Source of the DNA: Streptomyces corynorhini
GTDB taxonomy: Bacteria; Actinomycetota; Actinomycetes; Streptomycetales; Streptomycetaceae
Direction of reading: 5' to 3'
NCBI RefSeq assembly: GCF_003346515.1
Contig: NZ_QQNA01000094.1
Location: forward strand, 1-58,948
DNA: 58,948 nucleotides
Shown here one piece after another: positions 48,868 through 57,562 of the stretch (position 1 is the first letter of the stretch; each line of letters begins with the position of its first letter). The notes beneath the pieces are model-generated. The model was not told where the DNA came from, made no database searches, and saw nothing but the letters and a program-made list of their open reading frames with translations. Made by a program: the position numbers and the translations under genes.

Positions 48868-51800
48868 TTGCGCACTGACAGGAAGAGAGCGGGAGCGGCC
48901 ATGGTCGCCGCTCTGCTCACGGCCGGACTCATGTCCGGAGCCGCCGCGGGTACGGCCGCCGCCACGGGTACGGCCGCCGCCGGGGAGACCGCGGCGGTCC
49001 AGTCGTTCGCGGCGAAGGCGCGCCAGGCGCGGTCCGACGCGTCCGCGGTCACGCTCATCACCGGCGACCGGGTCCACCTCGACGACCGGGGCCGGGTGAC
49101 GCGCGTACAGGCCGCCAAGGGCCGCGAGGGCATCCGGATGAACGTGAACCGCGTCGCGGGCCAGGTGTACGTCCTGCCGGCCGACGCCGCGGAGCTGGTC
49201 GCCCAGGGGAAGCTGGACCGGCGGCTGTTCAACGTGACCGGCCTGCTCAAGGCCGAGTACGACGACGCGCACCGGGCGACGCTCCCGCTCATCGTGTCGT
49301 ACGCGAAGGACACGAACCAGAAGGCGCGCGCGAAGTCGGCGATCGCCGCCGCGGACGTCTCGGTGCGCCGCACCCTGCCCGCCGTCGGCGGCGAGGCGCT
49401 CACGGCGCCCAAGGACGACGCGGCGGACGTCTGGGACGCGCTCACGGCGGAGGGCGACTCGCGGAGCGAGGCCAGGGAGGCCGCCCCCGGTATCGCCCGG
49501 GTGTGGCTGGACGGCAAGCGCAAGGCCGCGCTCGACAAGAGCGTGCCGCAGATCGGCGCGCCGACGGCGTGGCAGGCCGGGTACGACGGCAAGGGCGTCA
49601 AGATCGCCGTGCTGGACACCGGGGTCGACGAGACGCACCCGGACCTCAAGGGTGCCGAGATCGCGCAGAAGGACTTCTCCGGCTCGGGCAACACCGTCGA
49701 CCACTTCGGCCACGGCACCCATGTCGCGTCGATCGCCGTCGGTTCCGGCGCCAAGTCGGGCGGGAAGTACAAGGGGGTCGCGCCCGGCGCGAAGATCCTC
49801 GACGGCAAGGTGCTCGACGACAACGGCTTCGGTGACGACTCCGGCATCATCGCGGGCATGCAGTGGGCCGCGGACCAGGGTGCGCGGATCGCCAACCTGA
49901 GCCTCGGCGGCGAGGACACCCCTGAGGTCGACCCGCTGGAGGCGGCGGTCGGCAAGCTCTCCGCCGAGAAGAACATCCTCTTCGTCATCGCCGCGGGCAA
50001 CGAGGGACCGGACGCGCAGACCATCGGTTCCCCCGGCAGCGCCGCCGCGGCCCTCACTGTGGGCGCGGTCGACAGCAAGGACAGGATCGCGAGCTTCTCC
50101 AGCGCGGGCCCCACGGCCGACGGCTCGCTGAAGCCCGACATCACCGCGCCCGGCGTGGACATCGTCGCCGCGAAGGCCGCCAAGGGCGTCATCGGCGACC
50201 CGGCCGCCGCCGGATACGTGTCGATGTCCGGCACCTCGATGGCGACCCCGCACGTCGCGGGCGCCGCCGCGATCCTCGCCCAGGAGCACCCGGACTGGAC
50301 CGGTGCCCGCATCAAGCAGGCGCTGACCTCCTCGGCCAAGTCCGGCACCGGGCTCACCCCGTATCAGCAGGGCACCGGCCGCGTCGACCTGACGAAGGCG
50401 ATCACCCAGACCGTCGTCAGCGAGCAGACCGGGATCAACTTCGGCACGCAGCAGTGGCCGCACACCGATGACAAGCCGGTCACCAAGAAGGTCACGTACA
50501 GCAACAGCGGTACGCGGGACGTCAGCCTCGACCTGTCGCTGGAGACCACCGGCCCCAAGGGCAAGGCGGCCCCGGCCGGCTTCTTCACCCTCGGCGCCGA
50601 CCAGGTCACCGTCCCCGCCGGCGCCTCGGTGAGCGTCGACCTCACGTCCCACACCAGCGTGGGCAGCCAGGACGGCGCCTTCAGCGGTACGGTCGTCGCC
50701 CGCGCCGCCGACGGCGGCCAGGCCGTCCGTACGGCCTTCGGCGCCGTCCGCGAGGTCGAGTCGTACGACCTCACGGTGAAGTTCGTCGACGTCAAGGGCA
50801 AGCCCTCCCGGTCGACGGCCACGGTCTTCGGACACAACGTCAGTTTCTGGAGGGACGCGACCGCCACCAAGAGCGACGGGATCGCCAAGATCCGGGTTCC
50901 GAAGGGCGCGTACCTGCTCGACGCACAGGTCGAGACCCCCAAGGGCAAGGCCGACCCGGACGTCGCCTGGATGGTCCAGCCGAAGCTCGACGTGACCAAG
51001 AACGCCACGGTCACCTTCGACGCCCGCAAGGCGAAGCCGCTCAGCGTCACCGCGCCGGACTCCGCCAAGGTCGTCGAGTCGTACGTCAACTACGACCTCG
51101 CGTCGGCCAACGGCGGCTTCAGCAGCATGTGGCTGATGGACTCCTACCAGGGCTTCCGCGTCGGCCAGGTCGGCCCGTCCGTCCCGGCGAAGCTGTTCAA
51201 CTCCCAGGCGGGCGGCACCTGGCAGAAGGGCTCCACCACCTACAACCTGCTCTACAACCGCGCCGGTTCGTTCTACACCGGGTTCACCCACAAGGCCGCC
51301 AAGGGTGAACTCGCCCTGGTGAACACCAAGATCGGCTCGTCCGTCAAGAACCGCAAGGGCTCCGTCAGCCCGTACTGGATCGCGCCGTCCGGGATGTTCT
51401 CGATCGGCACGATGGGCAACCCCTTCGCCCTGCCCGCCACGGCCAAGACCTATCTCTCCACGCCCAAGGGCTACACCTGGGGACTGGGCGTCGACCAGTT
51501 CGACAGCCGGGGCGCGGCCGATGTCTCGCTGGTCTCCACGCCGAAGACCTACACGGCCAAGAAGACGTACACGGAGACGTACAACGTCGGTGTGTTCAGC
51601 CCGAAGGTCGGCGGACAGAGCGGCGCCCAGCGCTACAACAACGAGATGATGGCCTGCATAGCCGAGTTCACCGACGGCGCCGGCCACCTCGGCACCTCGG
51701 TCGTCAGCAAGCAGCAGTCCCTCCTCACCGTCGACGGCAAGAAGGTCGCAGGTGAGAAGGGCCAGCTGTGCCTGTACACCGATGCCCTTCCCGCCAAGTC

Positions 51801-52233
51801 CGCCAAGATCAAGGTCAGCACGGACGCGACCCGCGCCACCTCGGTCGCGGGCGTCAGCACCCGGCTCACGGCCGCTTGGACGTTCGCGTCGAAGAAGGGC
51901 GCGGCCGACAAGGTCGTCAACCTGCCGGTCTCCACGGTCCGGTTCGCCCCGGCGCTGACCCCGGCGAGCACCGCCAAGCCGGGCAAGAAGCTCACGGTCC
52001 CGCTGACCATCCAGGGTCCGGCGGCCAAGAACTTCAAGTCCCTCGCCGTCCAGGTCTCCTACGACGGCGGCAAGAAGTGGTCCAAGGCCCCCGTCACCAC
52101 CAAGAGCGGCAAGCGGACCCTGTCCCTGAACCACCCGAAGAAGGCCACCTCGGTCTCCCTCAAGGCGAAGCTCACGGACAAGAGCGGTAACACCTACGAC
52201 GTCACCGTCATCAAGGCGTACCTGCTCAAGTAG
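48868..52233 (+). CDS. Secreted S8 (subtilisin-like) serine peptidase
   Basis: Large exported protease, about 1121 aa from TTG 48868 (GTG 48802 would add 22 residues; start uncertain). N-terminal signal peptide (RTDRKRAGAAMVAALLTAGLMSGAAA), a propeptide region to about 225, then the S8 domain: D250 in IAVLDTGVDETHPDL, H282 in GHGTHVASI, S457 in SGTSMATPHVAGAAA. After about 510 follow large beta-rich domains (about 600 aa), probably for substrate binding, ending in a short Lys-rich tail. Many Streptomyces subtilases of this size degrade keratin-like or extracellular proteins. A strong terminator follows. Confidence 0.93.
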   Translation: MRTDRKRAGAAMVAALLTAGLMSGAAAGTAAATGTAAAGETAAVQSFAAKARQARSDASAVTLITGDRVHLDDRGRVTRVQAAKGREGIRMNVNRVAGQVYVLPADAAELVAQGKLDRRLFNVTGLLKAEYDDAHRATLPLIVSYAKDTNQKARAKSAIAAADVSVRRTLPAVGGEALTAPKDDAADVWDALTAEGDSRSEAREAAPGIARVWLDGKRKAALDKSVPQIGAPTAWQAGYDGKGVKIAVLDTGVDETHPDLKGAEIAQKDFSGSGNTVDHFGHGTHVASIAVGSGAKSGGKYKGVAPGAKILDGKVLDDNGFGDDSGIIAGMQWAADQGARIANLSLGGEDTPEVDPLEAAVGKLSAEKNILFVIAAGNEGPDAQTIGSPGSAAAALTVGAVDSKDRIASFSSAGPTADGSLKPDITAPGVDIVAAKAAKGVIGDPAAAGYVSMSGTSMATPHVAGAAAILAQEHPDWTGARIKQALTSSAKSGTGLTPYQQGTGRVDLTKAITQTVVSEQTGINFGTQQWPHTDDKPVTKKVTYSNSGTRDVSLDLSLETTGPKGKAAPAGFFTLGADQVTVPAGASVSVDLTSHTSVGSQDGAFSGTVVARAADGGQAVRTAFGAVREVESYDLTVKFVDVKGKPSRSTATVFGHNVSFWRDATATKSDGIAKIRVPKGAYLLDAQVETPKGKADPDVAWMVQPKLDVTKNATVTFDARKAKPLSVTAPDSAKVVESYVNYDLASANGGFSSMWLMDSYQGFRVGQVGPSVPAKLFNSQAGGTWQKGSTTYNLLYNRAGSFYTGFTHKAAKGELALVNTKIGSSVKNRKGSVSPYWIAPSGMFSIGTMGNPFALPATAKTYLSTPKGYTWGLGVDQFDSRGAADVSLVSTPKTYTAKKTYTETYNVGVFSPKVGGQSGAQRYNNEMMACIAEFTDGAGHLGTSVVSKQQSLLTVDGKKVAGEKGQLCLYTDALPAKSAKIKVSTDATRATSVAGVSTRLTAAWTFASKKGAADKVVNLPVSTVRFAPALTPASTAKPGKKLTVPLTIQGPAAKNFKSLAVQVSYDGGKKWSKAPVTTKSGKRTLSLNHPKKATSVSLKAKLTDKSGNTYDVTVIKAYLLK

Positions 52234-52273
52234 GTCACGCGACGAGCCGCGAGCGGCACGTACGACGATCCGG

Positions 52274-52313
52274 CCGCGCCCGGGGAACCCGGCACCACGT
52301 TCCCCGGGCGCGG
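52274..52313. terminator. Strong terminator hairpin after the subtilase gene
   Basis: CCGCGCCCGGGGAAC (52274-52288) and GTTCCCCGGGCGCGG (52299-52313): perfect 15-bp stem, 10-nt loop, 40 bp after the stop. Confidence 0.9.
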
Positions 52314-52349
52314 TCGCGTCCGCGTACGGCGGGGCCCCCACCGGGTCAG

Positions 52350-53291
52350 CGCCGCACGCCCTCCGTGGCCCCTGGGAGTTCGAGACCGACCGGAGGACAG
52401 CGGTCGCGAACGGGGACTTCCGGACCGCGCCCCGACCGGCACGATCCTCGTCCCCTTCCCGCCGGAATCGGAGCTGTCCGGCGTCGGCGACACCGGCTCC
52501 CTGGCGGCCGTGTGGTACCGGCGGGTCCTCACACTGCCCCTCACCTGGGCCGGACGGCGGGTGCTGCTGCACTTCGGCGCCGTCGACCACGACACCACCG
52601 TGTGGGCCGACGGCGTCGAAGCGGCCCGCCACCGGGGCGGGTTCACCCCGTTCACCGCCGACCTCGGTGGCCTCGGTGGCCTCGGTGGCCTCGCGGGCTC
52701 CGGCGACGAGGTCGTCCTCACCGTCCGGGCCCGCGACCCGCGTTCCGGTCCGCAGGCCCGCGGCAAGCAGGCCGTCCCGTACGCCGACCACGACTGCCAC
52801 TGCACCCGCGTCACCGGCATCTGGCAGACGGTGTGACGGGAGCCCGTACCCGAACTCCACCTGAGGCGCCCCCGCATCACGCCCGACCTGGCGGGACCGG
52901 CGTCCCACCTGGAGCTGCCCCTCGCCGGCAGCCGCCCCGGCCACCGGGCGCGCGCCGTGCTCACCGACGCCGACGGCGAGGTCTGCCGCGCCGAGGTCCG
53001 CGCCGAACTCGATCGCGCACCGCGGGACCCGGCCGCCGCCGCCGGGCAGTCGGGCGAGGACCGCGGGGAATCCTGGGGGTACGGGCAACGGGTGCGCGAC
53101 GAGGAGGAGTTCCACGCGCGGTTCGCGGGCCTGACCGGTGTGCTGCTCGACGACCCCGCCACGTTCGGCTACTGCTGCACGCAGCCGACCGACGTGTTCC
53201 AGGAGCGCGACGGCGTCCACCGCTTCGACCGTGGCGCCGAGCTGGACATCGAACGGATCCGTGCCGCGCGCTCCGCCCGGCAGCCGTGGAG
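52350..53291 (+). pseudogene. GH2 glycosidase, internally deleted
   Basis: Remains of a glycoside hydrolase family 2 enzyme. The sugar-binding N-domain is recognisable (TILVPFPPESELSGVGDTGS, AVWYRRVLTLPLTWAGRRVLLHFGAVDHDTTVWADG). A frameshift lies near 52385 (PWEFETDR read in another frame), and TGA 52834 interrupts the GIWQTV-stop-REPVPELHLRRPRI junction, then the same frame continues. The catalytic TIM barrel is missing between AELDRAP and the C-terminal piece ESWGYGQRVRDEEEFHARF, TGVLLDDPATFGYCC, TDVFQERDGVHRFDR. So: frameshift, nonsense codon and deletion of several hundred residues, with both ends kept. A 9-bp GGCCTCGGT repeat (52663-52690) gives a GGL run. Confidence 0.9.
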
Positions 53292-53439
53292 GAACGGGGC
53301 CGGGAGTAGGCGGCGGCGGGAGCACGGTTCGCCGGGCCCCGGGGCCCCACCGCCGCCGGGGCCCCGGTGACGTGGGCCGTTCCCGGATGGAATGATGGGC
53401 CGCCGACAGGGCGACGGTGATCCGGGGAGGAGATTCGGC

Positions 53440-53850
53440 ATGTCCGCGAATCCGGCCGGAGGGGCCCGGGACCACCCGGCGCCCGCGCACGCGCGGACGG
53501 CCGGTCCCGCGCCGTGCCGGGTCGTCGTGTGCCGGGACTGCTGCTGCGGCAGCGCCAAGGTGATCGGCGTCGATCACGCGGCGCAGACCGCGCGGCTGCG
53601 CGCCGAGGCCCCCGTCCGCGTCTCCGCCTGCCTGGACGTGTGCGACCAGGCCAACGTCGTCGTCGTGCAGCCCTCCGCGGCGGGCCGGGCCGCCGGTGGC
53701 CGTCCGGTCTGGCTGGGCCTGGTCAACGACCCGGACGCGACCGAGGACATCGTCGCGTGGGTACGGGCGGGCGGCCCCGGGGTCGCTCCCCGCCCGGAGA
53801 TCCTCGACCTGTACGCCTTCGGGCCGCCGCGCCGCGACAGGGCGTCCTGA
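53440..53850 (+). CDS. Thioredoxin-like [2Fe-2S] ferredoxin domain protein
   Basis: Small protein with the Cys pattern of shethna-type/NuoE-like (2Fe-2S) ferredoxins, 136 aa from ATG 53440 (GGGGAGGAG upstream). [16 protein letters not shown] (about 26-41) and [20 protein letters not shown] (about 61-80) supply four or more cysteines in thioredoxin-like spacing; [20 protein letters not shown] completes the fold. Such proteins serve as electron carriers or cobalt-chelatase-like accessory domains. No partner gene is evident. Confidence 0.85.
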   Translation: MSANPAGGARDHPAPAHARTAGPAPCRVVVCRDCCCGSAKVIGVDHAAQTARLRAEAPVRVSACLDVCDQANVVVVQPSAAGRAAGGRPVWLGLVNDPDATEDIVAWVRAGGPGVAPRPEILDLYAFGPPRRDRAS

Positions 53851-53927
53851 CCGGCGCCACCCGCCTCTCCGCCCGACCACAGGCCCGCCCGCTTGCCCCG
53901 GCCGTCCCACCGTCGCAGGGTGGAGAC

Positions 53928-54974
53928 ATGGCCGCTGCTTCGTCCGCCGCCGGTACCCACGGTGGCTGGGCCGTGCGCAGACCGGGCCCGGTCGGGACGG
54001 CGCGGACCGGGACCGGGCCGCTGGAGCGGGTCCGGCGCGGGACGCCGGAGCCCGGCCCTGGAGAGCTGCTGCTGCGGGTGGAGGCGTGCGGTGTGTGCCG
54101 CACGGATCTGCATCTGGCCGAAGGGGATCTCGCACCGCACCGCCCCGCCACGATCCCCGGCCACGAGATCGTCGGCCGGGTCGCGGCCGCGGGCGCGGGC
54201 GTGAGCCGCTTCCGTACCGGTGACCGGGCGGGCGGGGCCTGGCTGCGCTCCACGTGCGGCGCGTGCCGGTACTGCCGGGCCGGCCGGGAGAACCTCTGCC
54301 CGCGCTCCACCTATACGGGCTGGGACGCGGACGGCGGCTTCGCCGGGACGGCGCTGGTTCCCGAGGCGTACGCGTACCGGCTGCCCGAGGACCGGGACCC
54401 GGCGCTGCTCGCGCCCCTGCTCTGCGCCGGCATCATCGGCTACCGGTCGCTGCGGCGCAGCATGCTGCCCCCGGGCGGGCGCCTGGGCCTCTACGGCTTC
54501 GGCGCCTCGGCCCATCTGACCGCTCAGGCGGCCCTCGCGGAGGGCGCCACGGTCCATGTGTTCACCCGGTCGGCGCGCGCCCGTGAGCTGGCCCTGCGGC
54601 TCGGCGCGGCATCGGCGGGCGGCTCCCGCGACAGACCGCCAGAGCCGCTGGACTCGGCGATCCTCTTCGCCCCGGTGGGGGAGCTGGTGCCGGTGGCGCT
54701 GGCGGCCCTGGACCGGTCGGGCACGCTCGCCGTCGCGGGGATCCATCTCTCCGGCATCCCGGCCCTCGACTACCGGCGCCATCTGTTCCAGGAGCGCGAT
54801 CTGCGCAGTGTCACCTCCAACACCCGCCAGGACGGCCGGGACTTCCTGGCGCTGGCCGAGCGCGTCGGGATCCGGGTCACGGTGAGCCGCTACCCGTTGG
54901 ACAGCGCCGACCGGGCGCTCGCCGATCTGGCGGCCGACCGGGTCGAGGGCGCGGCCGTACTCGTACCCGGCTGA
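53928..54974 (+). CDS. Zinc-dependent alcohol dehydrogenase
   Basis: Medium-chain dehydrogenase, 348 aa from ATG 53928 (GGAGAC upstream). Catalytic zinc: [15 protein letters not shown] and [10 protein letters not shown]; structural zinc [15 protein letters not shown]; a nucleotide site [21 protein letters not shown] lacking one glycine of the classic GxGxxG. The RTDLH context and [10 protein letters not shown] match the CAD/YjgB-like zinc-binding ADH subfamily often annotated zinc-binding alcohol dehydrogenase. Substrate unknown; stands alone between a ferredoxin-like gene and a repeat array. Confidence 0.92.
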   Translation: MAAASSAAGTHGGWAVRRPGPVGTARTGTGPLERVRRGTPEPGPGELLLRVEACGVCRTDLHLAEGDLAPHRPATIPGHEIVGRVAAAGAGVSRFRTGDRAGGAWLRSTCGACRYCRAGRENLCPRSTYTGWDADGGFAGTALVPEAYAYRLPEDRDPALLAPLLCAGIIGYRSLRRSMLPPGGRLGLYGFGASAHLTAQAALAEGATVHVFTRSARARELALRLGAASAGGSRDRPPEPLDSAILFAPVGELVPVALAALDRSGTLAVAGIHLSGIPALDYRRHLFQERDLRSVTSNTRQDGRDFLALAERVGIRVTVSRYPLDSADRALADLAADRVEGAAVLVPG

Positions 54975-55008
54975 CGTCCGCCCGTACCGGAGGACGGACA
55001 CGGACCTG

Positions 55009-55115
55009 CGCACGAGTACGAGCACGGCACGAGCGCGAGTACGAGTACGAGCACGGCACGAGTACGAGCACGGCACGAGCGCGAGCGCGAACGCAGGCAC
55101 GAGCGCGAGCGCGAC
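55009..55115. repeat. GAGTAC/GAGCAC/GAGCGC hexanucleotide array
   Basis: About 17 imperfect tandem units of GAGTAC, GAGCACG(GCAC) and GAGCGC between convergent ADH and membrane-protein genes. Non-coding. Confidence 0.95.
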
Positions 55116-55136
55116 GAAGCGCGGCGCGGGACCCGC

Positions 55137-55748
55137 TCAGTCCCGCCCCGCAACCTCCCCGGCGCGCGCCGCCACCGCGGTGGCGGCGAACGCCAGCGGT
55201 CCGGGCAGCAGCGGGATCAGCAGCGGGATCGACCAGACGAGGAGCGCGGCCAGGAGGACGGCGCCGGCCAGGAGCAGGCTGCCGCGCGGATCGGCGACCG
55301 TGCGCAGCAGCCCCTCGCGCGCGGACAGCCGGTGCGGGGCCGTGAGCGCGGTGGCGCGCAGTCCCACGACCGCGATGCCCAGTGTGAGCAGCGCCAGGGC
55401 GGGGGCCATGACGACGGCCCCGGGCAGCGCGCCGCGCAGCAGCGCGGCATCGGCCGTCACGACCACGGCGAGCAGCGGCGGCAGCAGGCCCATGGCCAGC
55501 GTGCGCGCCGACAGCAGGCCGCGCAGCCGCCGGGCGTACGCGCCGACACCGACCGGCACACCGGTGTCGACGCTCCTGCCCAGGCACGCGGCCGCCGCGG
55601 CGAAGGCGGCCGGGGCCGTGACGACCGGGAGACAGGCGAGCGTGGTGAGCAGGCCGACGAGCAGCACATCGGCGAAGAGGGAGAATCCCGGGCCGAACAC
55701 CTCTCCCGGTTCCCGGCGGTCACGCGGTGGTGCGGGTGCGTGGGACAT
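55137..55748 (-). CDS. DUF624/YesL-like membrane protein
   Basis: Integral membrane protein, 203 aa, with four to five hydrophobic segments (FADVLLVGLLTTLACLPVV, AARTLAMGLLPPLLAVVV-like, GAVVMAPALALLTLGIAVVG, LLLAGAVLLAALLVWSIPLLIPLLPG). Such YesL-type proteins often sit next to CUT1 sugar importers and are thought to be accessory components. Located six bases after the MalG-type permease stop, so probably the last gene of the importer operon. Direct role unknown. Confidence 0.85.
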   Translation of the reverse strand: MSHAPAPPRDRREPGEVFGPGFSLFADVLLVGLLTTLACLPVVTAPAAFAAAAACLGRSVDTGVPVGVGAYARRLRGLLSARTLAMGLLPPLLAVVVTADAALLRGALPGAVVMAPALALLTLGIAVVGLRATALTAPHRLSAREGLLRTVADPRGSLLLAGAVLLAALLVWSIPLLIPLLPGPLAFAATAVAARAGEVAGRD

Positions 55749-55754
55749 GGTGGG

Positions 55755-56591
55755 TCAGCCCTTCAGTCCTGAGGTGGCCATGCCCTGCACCAAGTAGCGC
55801 TGGAACACGAAGAAGAACAGCACGATCGGCAGGACGGAGATCACCGACATCGCGAACATGGGGCCGTAGGCGGAGGTGCTGGACTGGTCGACGAAGCTGC
55901 TCAGCGCGAGGGTGATGGTGTACTTCTCCGGCGAGAACAGGTAGATCATCTGCGTGAAGAAGTCGTTCCACGTCCAGATGAACGTGAAGATGGCCGTGGT
56001 GATCAGCGCGGGCCTGCTCAGCGGCAGTGTGATCGAGCGGTAGATACGGAACGGGCCGCAGCCGTCGATACGGGCGGACTCCTCCAGTTCGCGCGGCAGA
56101 CCGCGCATGAACTGGACGATGAGGAAGACGAAGAACGCCTCCGTGGCCAGGAACTTGGGCAGGATGAGCGGCCAGTACGAGTCGACCATCCCGAGCCGGT
56201 TGAAGATGATGTACTGCGGGATCAGCACGACGTGGTGCGGGAGCATCAGGGTCGCCACCATGAAGGCGAACATCACCTTGCGCATGCGGAAGCGCAGCCG
56301 GGCGAAGGCGTAGGCGGCCAGCGAGCAGGACAGCACGTTGCCGACGACGGCGCCCACCGCGATCAGCACCGTGTTGCCGAGCAGTTGGGTGACGGTGATG
56401 CCCGACACCCCGTCCAGGGCGGTCGTGTAGTTGGACCACTCGGGACGGCTCGGCCACAGGTTCAGGCTGGTCACCACCTCGTCGGCCGGTTTGAGCGAGG
56501 TCGCCAGCAGCCAGGCCAGCGGGTACAGCAGGACGAGCAGGGACAGCGCCGCGAACATGTGCGGCAGCCACCGTTTCGTGGCGATGTTCAT
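55755..56591 (-). CDS. Carbohydrate ABC transporter permease, MalG type (2)
   Basis: CUT1 permease, 278 aa, six hydrophobic segments; EAA loop GLPRELEESARIDGCGPFRIYRSITLPLSRPAL (about 175-207). ATG 56591 overlaps the partner permease stop (ATGA). No ATPase gene nearby; a shared MsiK-type ATPase is expected. Confidence 0.93.
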   Translation of the reverse strand: MNIATKRWLPHMFAALSLLVLLYPLAWLLATSLKPADEVVTSLNLWPSRPEWSNYTTALDGVSGITVTQLLGNTVLIAVGAVVGNVLSCSLAAYAFARLRFRMRKVMFAFMVATLMLPHHVVLIPQYIIFNRLGMVDSYWPLILPKFLATEAFFVFLIVQFMRGLPRELEESARIDGCGPFRIYRSITLPLSRPALITTAIFTFIWTWNDFFTQMIYLFSPEKYTITLALSSFVDQSSTSAYGPMFAMSVISVLPIVLFFFVFQRYLVQGMATSGLKG

Positions 56592-57562
56592 CGTCCCTCC
56601 TCGTCCGCGTAGAAGACCCAGGACCGGGACGTCCGGAACAGGACCAGGGTGATGACGCCGATGGCGGCCAGCAGCAGCCAGGCCATGGCCGCCGCGTAGC
56701 CCATGTGCGAGGTGACGAAGCCGCGCTCGTACAGGTACAGCGTGTAGAACATGGTCGCGTCGGCGGGCCCGCCGTCGCCGCCGCTGACGGCGTAGGCGGG
56801 GGTGAACACCTGGAACGAGTTGATGATCTCCAGCACCAGGTTGAAGAAGACGACCGGCGACAGCATCGGCACGGTGATGGAGACGAACTGCCGCCACCGG
56901 CCCGCCCCGTCGAGGGCCGCCGCCTCGTAGAGATCGGGCGAGATCTGCTGCAGTCCGGCCAGGAAGATCACCATGGGAGCGCCGAACTGCCACACCGTCA
57001 GCAGGACGACCACGTACATCGCGAGCCGCGGATCGCCGACCCAGCTGCCGGTGTGGATGCCGATCGACTCCAGCAGCCGGGGGACCGAACCGCCGTCGTT
57101 GAACATCGCGCGCCACACCAGGGCGATGGACATGCTGGCCCCGAGCAGCGACGGCGCGTAGAACGCGGAGCGGTAGAAGGCCCGGCCGCGGTGGGCGAGG
57201 TTCTTGAGCAGCATCGCCACGCCGAGCGCGAGGGCCAGTTTCAGCGGAACGGCCACGACGGCGTACAGCGTGGTGGTGCCGACCGACCTCCAGAAGCGCG
57301 GGTCCCGGCCGAGCAGGTCGCCGTAGTTGCGCAGCCCCACCCAGCGCGGTGGGTCGAACAGGTTGTAGTCCGTGAGCGAGAGGTACAGCGACACGGCCAT
57401 CGGCACGAGGGTCAGGGCGACCGCGCCGATCATCCACGGGGAGAGGAACACATAGGCGGGCCACCGCTTCTCACGGACGCCCCGGGGCCGTCGTCCGGTG
57501 GGCCGGGGCCGGTCGCCGGAGCCCTCGGCGCGCAGGGGCGCCCTGGTCGAGACGGTACTCAT
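56588..57562 (-). CDS. Carbohydrate ABC transporter permease, MalF type (2)
   Basis: CUT1 permease, 324 aa; basic N-terminus of about 35 residues, then WPAYVFLSPWMIGAVALTL as first helix. EAA loop SPDLYEAAALDGAGRWRQFVSITVPMLSPV (about 205-235). ATG 57562 overlaps the SBP stop, and its own stop overlaps the MalG-type ATG, so all three are translationally coupled. Confidence 0.93.
   Translation of the reverse strand: MSTVSTRAPLRAEGSGDRPRPTGRRPRGVREKRWPAYVFLSPWMIGAVALTLVPMAVSLYLSLTDYNLFDPPRWVGLRNYGDLLGRDPRFWRSVGTTTLYAVVAVPLKLALALGVAMLLKNLAHRGRAFYRSAFYAPSLLGASMSIALVWRAMFNDGGSVPRLLESIGIHTGSWVGDPRLAMYVVVLLTVWQFGAPMVIFLAGLQQISPDLYEAAALDGAGRWRQFVSITVPMLSPVVFFNLVLEIINSFQVFTPAYAVSGGDGGPADATMFYTLYLYERGFVTSHMGYAAAMAWLLLAAIGVITLVLFRTSRSWVFYADEEGR

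Noticed and set aside
48850..54135. Open frame of 1761 codons on the minus strand
   Set aside because: It is antisense to the subtilase, GH2 and ferredoxin genes, Arg/Gly/Pro-rich without family motifs, and typical of high-GC antisense openness.
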